A stretch of 7,166 bases of DNA from Planctomycetaceae bacterium (GTDB lineage Bacteria > Planctomycetota > Planctomycetia > Planctomycetales > Planctomycetaceae): positions 1 to 7,166 of the forward strand of contig DLVV01000154.1 in the NCBI GenBank assembly GCA_003445035.1, written 5' to 3'. The notes under the pieces are model-generated. The model ran no database searches. It saw nothing but the letters and a program-made list of their open reading frames with translations, and had not been told where the DNA came from. A program made the translations under genes and the position numbers. Positions 1 to 5,414 of this stretch are shown here, in pieces (position 1 is the stretch's first letter; each line of letters starts with the position of its first letter).

Positions 1-612
1 CCTTCTCCAGAATGGAATCACTATCGTGTTGTCTGCGACGACGGCAAGATATCGCTTGCGGTAAATGGCAAGGTGGTAACACGTGGTACGGCAGCCAAAC
101 CTCGCCAGGGTTACATTTGCCTTGAGTCCGAGGGCTCACCGGTTCAGTTCCGCAACATGAAGATCAAGGAGCTTCCTGGCACCAATCCAACACCTGAAGA
201 AATCGCGAAGAAAGAGGAAGGGTTCTACAGCCTTTATACAGGCGTTGATCTTTCCGGATGGGCTGGTGATGGCTGGAAATCCAACGATTGGCGACTAACT
301 GGTGGGGCTGCTACCAAGTTGTTTTCCAGAAAACAATTTGCCAGCTACTCCTTTTTCGCCGATTGGCGCAGCCAGGCCAAGTCGGTCCCCTTTGAGTTGC
401 CAGGGATCGGGCCGCTTGGGGAATTAGCTCACTCAAAAGCTCGTTGGAACCGTTTGGAGGTTACCCGACAACCTGGCCTGGTACTCATCACGATCAACGG
501 CAAGGTGGTTCGCAAGTTCCTGGGCAAGGAACCGAAGCCACTTAAACCTGCTTCGATCGTACTGTTGCCCGGTGGTCAGTTTGCCAACATCTTCATCAAA
601 GAGCTGAAGTAA
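1..612 (+). CDS. DUF1080 / 3-keto-disaccharide hydrolase-type protein, C-terminal part, two tandem domains (5' end outside window)
   Basis: The reading frame is open from base 1 and ends at TAA 610-612, so 203 residues of a longer protein are visible and the start lies off the left edge. Residues 1-55 are the end of a first DUF1080-type beta-sandwich: 'EWNHYRVV', 'VNGKVV' and 'GYICLESEGSPVQFRNMKIKEL' (quoted as separate strands) match the family's usual last strands. After a short linker with 'PTPEEIAKKEE', residues about 75-203 form a second, diverged copy. It opens with 'FYSLYTGVDLSGW' and closes with 'RWNRLEV', 'INGKVV' and 'ANIFIKEL'. DUF1080 proteins have a concanavalin/LamG-like jelly-roll fold, are usually exported, and include 3-keto-disaccharide hydrolases. 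Many members may only bind glycans. The family call is firm but the activity is not. The second copy is compact and lacks the long middle part usual in this family, so it may be a binding module. Confidence 0.88.
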   Translation, partial: PSPEWNHYRVVCDDGKISLAVNGKVVTRGTAAKPRQGYICLESEGSPVQFRNMKIKELPGTNPTPEEIAKKEEGFYSLYTGVDLSGWAGDGWKSNDWRLTGGAATKLFSRKQFASYSFFADWRSQAKSVPFELPGIGPLGELAHSKARWNRLEVTRQPGLVLITINGKVVRKFLGKEPKPLKPASIVLLPGGQFANIFIKELK

Positions 613-697
613 AGGGCCTTCGCACACCCTTTGGGATCCCCGATGTTTGCCGCGGTCCCGCCGCACTCCAGGACGCGGATCCAGCGGGTTGAACGCC

Positions 698-721
698 GGG
701 GCTGGGGTGGGGAGACTGGGG
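698..721 (+). promoter_or_regulatory. Predicted four-tetrad G-quadruplex motif
   Basis: Four uninterrupted GGGG runs lie at 698-701, 704-707, 709-712 and 718-721, separated by loops CT, T and AGACT of 2, 1 and 5 bases. This fits the strict pattern for a stable intramolecular quadruplex with short loops. CGCC at 694-697 and GGCG at 724-727 flank it and can pair, which would clamp the ends of the fold. It lies on the coding strand, about 150 bases before the chosen start of the esterase gene. If that stretch is transcribed, the RNA could fold too. The motif is seen directly, and any regulatory role is inference. Confidence 0.55.
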
Positions 722-735
722 CTGGCGACACAAAG

Positions 736-759
736 ACTTCACATTCACGCCGGTGAAGT
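736..759 (+). repeat. 7-bp inverted repeat (hairpin) in esterase leader
   Basis: ACTTCAC at 736-742 pairs with GTGAAGT at 753-759 across a 10-base loop. The loop contains a second TTCAC (744-748) that can instead pair with GTGAA (753-757) around a GCCG tetraloop, so two mutually exclusive stems are possible. There is no T run after it, which argues against a terminator. It may be an operator or mRNA structure, or may be chance. Confidence 0.3.
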
Positions 760-854
760 TGGCTACGCGGGCAGATCAGGGAATGGAAGCGGTTCAATCA
801 GCCAGCCTTCGGATTGGTTGGTCTGAACGCAAACAGGATGAGTCGGAGAGTGAA

Positions 855-859
855 AAGGA
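855..859 (+). promoter_or_regulatory. Shine-Dalgarno site that fixes the esterase start at ATG 870
   Basis: AAGGA lies 10 bases before the ATG at 870, within AAAAGGA. It supports ATG 870 over the upstream GTG at 753, and residues from ATG 870 give a clean signal peptide. Confidence 0.7.
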
Positions 860-869
860 CAATATTGGA

Positions 870-3404
870 ATGAGAACAATATGCACTGCCTCAAAGAGCC
901 GGGTGCATTGTGCGTTGATGCTCTGCGTGGCGATTGTCGGCAATTCGGCCAACGCCTCGGACGTGCCGGCGATTTTGCCGCGGCCTGACAAGACTCTGCC
1001 CTCAAGCGGTAAGGTCAAGGTCTACATTCTCGCGGGTCAATCCAACATGGTTGGATTCGGTTACCTCCAGGGATCGCGGCCCGTCTATCCGAACATCTAC
1101 CTCTCGGCCGATCCAAATATCAAGATCGGCCGTATGCCGGTCGGGGCCTCGGCGCTCCTCAGGCATGGCGTCTATCAGGCGGCCAACAGCGATGCGGCAA
1201 AGGGCGCCAGGGTTGCCATCTACAAGGGAGCCTGGACGGCGGACACGGATTACAGCGCCATGAAGCCGGCCAGGAAGACGACTGTCGCCCTGGGCACGGT
1301 GGACGCCCGACTGCCGTCAATCGAGGGGCCTCATACAGTTGTGGCGACGGCCTTCATTGATGTTCCGATGAGTGGCACTCACGAAATTCACGCCGGTTTT
1401 GATGAGAGCACCCACGCCGTCGTTTCTCTTGCGGGCAAAGAGGTCTATCGCAAAGAACCCGGCAAAGAGGTTGTGGTCACGCCGGTGCCTCTTCGAGAGG
1501 GAAAGCGATATCCGGTCACCATCACTTACATGAGGGGAGGTTCAGCCGCCTTCTGGCTCAAACACATTGGCCTCAAGGGCCAGGGCGATCTCACCACGCT
1601 CATCCAGGAAGGCAAGTACCCATGGTTTGCCGACGAAGAGGGCAAGTGGACGGTTCGCAACGATGTGACTTACTGGGAGACGCGGATTTCCAAAGAAGAA
1701 GGCGGCAGCGGTGGCTTGCTGTCAACCACCTCCAATGGAAGGTTCATCGGCCCGGAAGTGCCCTTTGGCTACGTGATGGGCTCCTACCATGAAGAACCGG
1801 TTCTGCTCATCGAGTCGTCCATGGGCAATCGGTCGCTGAGTTTCGATTTTCGCCCGCCCTCCAGTGGCAAGACTGAGAAGGAGAAGGTCAACAAGTTCTG
1901 CGGTTATGAATACACCGCCATGGTCGAGGGCGTGCACAAGACCCTCAAGAACATCAACAAGATCGTTCCCAACTACCAGGGACAGGGTTACGAGATCGCC
2001 GGATTCGTCTGGTTTCAGGGGCACAAGGACAAGAACGTTTCCCGGGCGGTCTACGAGAAGCACCTGGTCAACCTGATCGAGGATCTGCGCAAGGAATTCA
2101 AAACCCCGAAAATGCCGGTGGTGGTTGCCTCGGTTGGGTTTAACGGGATGGCCATGGATCCTGGGCATTTCATGACCTGGGAGGCACAGATGGCCGTCGG
2201 CGATCCCAAACAGCATCCCGAGTTCGCAGGCACTGTCGCCAGCATCGATACTCGTGGGTTCTGGCGTGCTCGGGGAGATTCTCCCACGAACACGGGCTAT
2301 CACTACAACCACAACGCCGAGACCTATGTCCTCACCGGTGATGCTCTTGGACGTGCCATGGTGAGACTGCACGGCGGTAAGGCAGAGAACCTCACAATCC
2401 CGGCCAAGCCAAAGCGGAGTCGCGATGTCGAGACAGTCTTCTCGGACACCGTCACAGGCAGGTTCAACAAGCGAGGCCCTCACTACGCCCCGGAGTATTA
2501 TCGTGAGATGGGGCAGGCTCTCAAACCGATCATCATGGAAGAAATGGTTCCCGCATTCCTGGACTCCTCCTTCGCCGACAGTCGCGGTTCGCTCCAGGGG
2601 ATCGTGACGGGCACAAGGCCCTCGCGAATACCTCTCGACATTCGGGGGCAACTGGACACGTTGATCGACTACTACGATATGGCGGGAGTTTCGGGTTACC
2701 AGTGGAAGCCCTTCGGCCCGAAGCTGCGTAACGCGACCTGGTCGTATTTCAGCTTTGATCCGCCGGAGAAGCAGGAACTCGAAAAGAGCAATCGGTACCG
2801 CGAGATCACTTTCCCGGAAGGGATGGGGAACTGGTTTGCTCCCGGGTTCGATCCTGCCAAGGCTGGTTGGAAGTCGGGCAAAGCTCCGTTCGGCCGGATG
2901 GGGGGTAAGCTGGACAGACGGCGTCCCAGATGCAACGGGCGTCTCTGCGGCTGTTGCGAGATACCGGCCACGCTCTGGGAGAAGGAAGTGCTGCTGATGC
3001 GGCAGACTTTTGACATACCTTCGCTCAAAGAGGGGCATGTCTATCGATTGATACTGGGCGGCGCGGGCTGCGATCGCTCCGGTGAGGGCTTTGCGATTTA
3101 CGTCAACGGAAAACTGCTCACGCAGTCCGATGGCGGTTTCTTCCGCTATTCCGGAGTCCGTGGCGCGAACATCTACAGTGATATCCTGCCAGAGTTCCAA
3201 AGCGGGAAGGTGACGATTTCGATAATCAACTTCCTGCGATATACGCACTTCAGGAACAAGACCACCTATTTCGGGCCTCATCCCGACTATTACGCCAAGC
3301 CCGTCCCCCCCAATGGCCACGTCAACCTGTGGATGGAGGAGGCCAGGCTCTCATCGGCAACCATCAATGCGGCCGTGGAGAAGAATCCGTCGAGTCCGCG
3401 GTAA
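870..3404 (+). CDS. Exported SGNH / sialate O-acetylesterase-like protein with inserted PA14-like domain
   Basis: The product is 844 residues from ATG 870. Residues 1-29 are a signal peptide with an ANA|S cleavage site. The SGNH-hydrolase core is split. Block I is 'VYILAGQSNM' (residues 51-60, candidate nucleophile S58). A beta-rich PA14-like insertion covers about 112-236. The core then resumes with 'IESSMGNRSL' and 'DFRPPSSG' (314-333), 'WFQGHKD' (381-387) and 'GYHYNHNAETY' (476-486, candidate H478 or H481). The family (SASA, DUF303) removes acetyl groups from sialic acid or other acylated glycans. Residues 500-844 are an extension also seen in planctomycete relatives. It includes 'GQLDTLIDYYDMAGVSGY' (593-610), a cysteine cluster (C688, C693, C695, C696) and a beta-sandwich-like end with 'GEGFAIYVNGKLL', probably a binding domain. 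The usual Asp three residues before the His is not evident, and the Glu of WFQGE is His here. The protein is probably periplasmic or surface-located, and its substrate is unknown. Confidence 0.85.
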   Translation: MRTICTASKSRVHCALMLCVAIVGNSANASDVPAILPRPDKTLPSSGKVKVYILAGQSNMVGFGYLQGSRPVYPNIYLSADPNIKIGRMPVGASALLRHGVYQAANSDAAKGARVAIYKGAWTADTDYSAMKPARKTTVALGTVDARLPSIEGPHTVVATAFIDVPMSGTHEIHAGFDESTHAVVSLAGKEVYRKEPGKEVVVTPVPLREGKRYPVTITYMRGGSAAFWLKHIGLKGQGDLTTLIQEGKYPWFADEEGKWTVRNDVTYWETRISKEEGGSGGLLSTTSNGRFIGPEVPFGYVMGSYHEEPVLLIESSMGNRSLSFDFRPPSSGKTEKEKVNKFCGYEYTAMVEGVHKTLKNINKIVPNYQGQGYEIAGFVWFQGHKDKNVSRAVYEKHLVNLIEDLRKEFKTPKMPVVVASVGFNGMAMDPGHFMTWEAQMAVGDPKQHPEFAGTVASIDTRGFWRARGDSPTNTGYHYNHNAETYVLTGDALGRAMVRLHGGKAENLTIPAKPKRSRDVETVFSDTVTGRFNKRGPHYAPEYYREMGQALKPIIMEEMVPAFLDSSFADSRGSLQGIVTGTRPSRIPLDIRGQLDTLIDYYDMAGVSGYQWKPFGPKLRNATWSYFSFDPPEKQELEKSNRYREITFPEGMGNWFAPGFDPAKAGWKSGKAPFGRMGGKLDRRRPRCNGRLCGCCEIPATLWEKEVLLMRQTFDIPSLKEGHVYRLILGGAGCDRSGEGFAIYVNGKLLTQSDGGFFRYSGVRGANIYSDILPEFQSGKVTISIINFLRYTHFRNKTTYFGPHPDYYAKPVPPNGHVNLWMEEARLSSATINAAVEKNPSSPR

Positions 3405-3484
3405 TGCCCCCGGACAACGTTGAGATGCTCCCTGTTGCCGACCTGCGGAAGTCGTTGCCCAACGGCAAGATCTCCAGGTCGTGG
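3405..3484. other. Convergent junction between the + and - strand blocks
   Basis: These 80 bases lie between the stop of the esterase gene and the stop of the short - strand gene. They hold overlapping dyads: TTGCCG 3435-3440 with CGGCAA 3463-3468, and GACCTG 3440-3445 with CAGGTC 3475-3480. The two stems exclude each other and their loops are long (22 and 29 bases). No T run follows on either strand, so a bidirectional terminator cannot be claimed. In another frame, 3460-3480 read on the - strand gives 'DLEILPL', which may be a scrap of the neighbouring gene's lost C-terminus. Confidence 0.4.
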
Positions 3485-3814
3485 TTACCGACTCTGCTCC
3501 CTTGCCCTGCCGCCCGAGTCAAACCTGAGGACCTCGCCGGTTGAACGCCACGGATGGCCACCCGTCTGGACCACCGAAGTCCGGTTGGCGGTCGCTTTGC
3601 CGGTGGGTGGTGGGACGGGGGTCGATGTGATCAGGAGTCGCTCGCTGAACCGGAATACGTTCAACAGCTTCTGTTCACCTCCCATCACCTTGAGAACTCG
3701 GCCGATGGACTCCTTAACGTCCTCGCTATTCTCGGCCGGCAGTGCCCTGGGTGGCTGGGACAGCGTGATCACAGTGATGGCAATGATGCCGGAAACAATT
3801 CGTGAGTGCCGCAT
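3485..3814 (-). CDS. Short secreted protein, probably the truncated N-terminal part of a larger planctomycete exported protein
   Basis: The product is 109 residues from the ATG at 3814-3812, chosen because a strong Shine-Dalgarno precedes it. An upstream ATG at 3841 would add nine residues and lacks such a site. Residues 1-27 are a signal peptide with an ALPA|E end. Residues about 30-89 ('VKESIGRVLKVMGGEQKLLN', 'RFSERLLITSTP', 'NRTSVVQTGGHPW') resemble, from memory, the start of uncharacterised exported planctomycete proteins of roughly 240 residues that continue well past this point. Here the resemblance stops near W89. The last 20 residues are low-complexity and Gly/Arg-rich, as expected of out-of-frame translation. 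It sits 54 bases after the TIM-barrel gene and is likely in the same operon. The function is unknown. It is either a pseudogene with an intact ribosome site or a genuinely short protein. Confidence 0.55.
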   Translation of the reverse strand: MRHSRIVSGIIAITVITLSQPPRALPAENSEDVKESIGRVLKVMGGEQKLLNVFRFSERLLITSTPVPPPTGKATANRTSVVQTGGHPWRSTGEVLRFDSGGRAREQSR

Positions 3815-3821
3815 GCTGTGG

Positions 3822-3827
3822 TCCTTT
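3822..3827 (-). promoter_or_regulatory. Shine-Dalgarno site for the short secreted gene
   Basis: Read on the - strand this is AAAGGA, seven bases before the ATG at 3814-3812. It decides the start in favour of 3814 over the ATG at 3841. Confidence 0.65.
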
Positions 3828-3868
3828 GAGTGGTTTCGCAAATCGGGGACGCGGAATGAAGGTGCTCT

Positions 3869-5284
3869 TCAGTTCTGCAAACCTGGAAACTGTCCGTCAT
3901 CAATTTTGAACAAGTCGCCGGTCCCCCCCGGCAATGTGATGCGGACAGTGCGATCCTTGATCTTCATTCGTTCGACTTTTCCGGTCACGCGATCGAGTCG
4001 GTGGAGTGACTTGACCTCGGGGGCCATCCGGAATGAAACCGGCACCGCGCGGTCTGAGGCTGTCGCGCCGGCATTCTGCCAGAGATTGGTCACCATGAAA
4101 TAGCGACCTCCCTGGTCGTCCCGAAAGAAGCCGAGCAAGGCATCCTTGCGCTCGCCGGGTGATTCGATGATGACCTCGCGCACCGGCTGGGCTGTAAGGT
4201 CCAATGACCTGGTGCTGCGTCGATTCGGATTTCGGACGGTCTTGCCATCCTTGATGTGAGTGCCCGCAACACAGCCAAAACTGGTACTGGTCAGAAATCT
4301 CAGTGCCTTGCCAAGGTGCAGTACTTCGCGGTTGGCCCGCGCCACGTCTGGATGCAGTCGAGTCGGTTTTCCGTTCTTGTCGATGAGACCCGTCTCGTAG
4401 GCGACGTCATAGGTAAAGAAAATGATCCCGGTATAACCCATCGCAAGTGGCACAAACAGCTGAAGCCGGATGTCAGATTCGCTCGGCAATCGACGGTCAA
4501 AGGCTCCGGTGGAATGAAACGACTGGATGATCATCCAGTACGGCATTCCATGAGCAAGAGCGGTCTTGCGGATGTCCGAGAGAATGCCAAAGTAGTTGTA
4601 CGCTAGGCCATCGGGGACAGAGAGCGGGTAGACGTCCGTCATCAGGACATCCGGCTCGACGATGGCCGCAAACTCATCGATGTAGCGATCGTAGCCCCCG
4701 TTCCACGGATCGGGGTGGGCGTTGCCAAAGGCCAGCTTGTCGGGGTGGCGTCGACGCAGCCACTGAAGCAACTGTCGCGTGTAACGCAGGTAAAAGGGGT
4801 TGACCGCTTCGTCGTTGGCGAGGAAACCCAGGCACTGGGGGTGTTTGGTCAAGCGGTCGATGTAGACCCGGTTTTTGGGGCTGTCTATCTTGCTGATCGC
4901 CGTGCTCAGGATGTCCTCGGTCACCCCCTTGCGGTTGACCTTGTCGCCACCCCAGTGCTCCAGGTGAATGTGAAACGGCATTTTTGCCGCTGCGACTTTC
5001 GGTATGAGCTCGTCGTAGGAACTGGGCTCCCATGCCAGCAGTGAAGTGAATCCGGCTCGGCGGTACAGCGGTTCGTCAAATGGCCTCGGGTAGTTTCGCA
5101 CCAATCCCATCAGGGTGAATGGGTGTTGTCGGACCCAGGCGTGTCCCCGCTGGAGCGGACGAATCGCGTTGTTCTTTGATACTCGCGTCGGTGTGGTGGC
5201 TCTGTCTTGTGCCAGGCCCGACCCGGCAGTGATTGACAATGCGGCGAGCAGGCAGGCCAGAAGCGACAATCCAGGAGCTCTCAT
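3869..5284 (-). CDS. Secreted TIM-barrel glycoside-hydrolase-like protein with C-terminal beta-sandwich, uncharacterised family
   Basis: The product is 471 residues. Residues 1-25 are a signal peptide (GLA|Q end). Residues about 55-335 alternate strands and helices as in a (beta/alpha)8 barrel: 'FTLMGLVRN', 'FTSLLAWEPSSYDELIPKVA', 'MPFHIHLEHWGG', 'CLGFLANDEAV', 'KLAFGNAHPDP', 'PDVLMTDVYPL', 'PYWMIIQSF' and 'GYTGIIFFTYD'. Glu159 in NDEA, at the end of what I take as strand 4, is the best acid/base candidate. At the position where clan A enzymes carry the nucleophile I see Gln254 instead. Residues about 365-465 form an all-beta domain with 'GGRYFMVTNLW', 'LHRLDRVTGKVE' and 'LPGGTGDLFKID', a common tail of glycosidases. 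It most resembles uncharacterised planctomycete and Bacteroidetes barrel proteins related at a distance to GH5/GH42 enzymes. It follows the CotH gene on the same strand after 130 bases. Only a weak GGA precedes the start. The fold is fairly sure, the activity is not. Confidence 0.75.
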   Translation of the reverse strand: MRAPGLSLLACLLAALSITAGSGLAQDRATTPTRVSKNNAIRPLQRGHAWVRQHPFTLMGLVRNYPRPFDEPLYRRAGFTSLLAWEPSSYDELIPKVAAAKMPFHIHLEHWGGDKVNRKGVTEDILSTAISKIDSPKNRVYIDRLTKHPQCLGFLANDEAVNPFYLRYTRQLLQWLRRRHPDKLAFGNAHPDPWNGGYDRYIDEFAAIVEPDVLMTDVYPLSVPDGLAYNYFGILSDIRKTALAHGMPYWMIIQSFHSTGAFDRRLPSESDIRLQLFVPLAMGYTGIIFFTYDVAYETGLIDKNGKPTRLHPDVARANREVLHLGKALRFLTSTSFGCVAGTHIKDGKTVRNPNRRSTRSLDLTAQPVREVIIESPGERKDALLGFFRDDQGGRYFMVTNLWQNAGATASDRAVPVSFRMAPEVKSLHRLDRVTGKVERMKIKDRTVRITLPGGTGDLFKIDDGQFPGLQN

Positions 5285-5414
5285 TGGTTTGTTCCGGTGG
5301 AGGGAATAAGAGAGTGCGGCGATGTGAAGTGGCCGGACGCCGGTGCCAAGCGTTCCGGCGACGATAGCCAGCCAACTGAAAACAATTTGGTGGCACCGTC
5401 TAGGAACACCAAAA
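5285..5414 (-). other. Spacer between the CotH and TIM-barrel genes with a GC-rich hairpin
   Basis: The spacer is 130 bases. GCCGGACGC at 5332-5340 can pair with GCGTTCCGGC at 5350-5359, with one bulged base and a 9-base loop. On the - strand no T tract follows, so it is at best a Rho-type or attenuating hairpin. I see no clear promoter. The two genes may be cotranscribed or the downstream gene may have its own start. Confidence 0.35.

Larger units (their letters stand above)
613..869 (+). other. Intergenic spacer / leader of the esterase gene
   Basis: These 257 bases separate two co-oriented genes. I see no convincing gene here. An in-frame GTG at 753 could extend the downstream gene by 39 residues, but that extension is hydrophilic, would bury the signal peptide, and starts inside a hairpin. 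GC-rich dyads occupy the left half, for example CCCGC at 657-661 with GCGGG at 684-688 and the palindrome GGGATCCC at 633-640. A G-quadruplex motif lies at 698-721, and a 7-bp hairpin lies at 736-759. None of the dyads is followed by a T tract, so no intrinsic terminator can be called. I could not identify a convincing sigma-70 promoter. The spacer is long enough to carry a separate promoter for the esterase gene. Confidence 0.6.

Noticed and set aside
753..869. N-terminal extension of the esterase from GTG 753
   Set aside because: The extra 39 residues are hydrophilic and would put the signal peptide inside the protein, GTG 753 lies inside a hairpin, and ATG 870 has its own good ribosome site.
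1722..3320. A 532-codon open frame on the - strand antisense to the esterase gene
   Set aside because: It lies wholly within the esterase coding region, its translation shows no recognisable domain, and the opposite strand carries clear family motifs throughout. Long antisense frames are common in GC-rich genes.
3435..3480. Overlapping dyads at the convergent junction as a bidirectional terminator
   Set aside because: Loops are long, the stems are mutually exclusive and only 6 bp, and no T tract follows on either strand.
687..3549. GGTTGAACGCC occurring at 687-697 and again at 3539-3549
   Set aside because: It is an 11-base match that does not extend into a longer shared block, and one copy is inside a gene. 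Chance is enough to explain it.
3602..3621. G-rich run on the + strand that could make a two-tetrad quadruplex
   Set aside because: It is the complement of codons for the Pro-rich 'PVPPPTGK' stretch and has only GG runs in places, so codon use explains it.
3420..4103. A 227-codon open frame on the + strand crossing the end of the TIM-barrel gene and the short secreted gene
   Set aside because: It is antisense to two better-supported genes, it is Arg/Ser/Pro-rich as expected of shadow translation, and it lacks a signal or family motif.
5332..5359. GC-rich hairpin after the CotH gene as an intrinsic terminator
   Set aside because: No T run follows it on the - strand. It is kept only as part of the spacer description.
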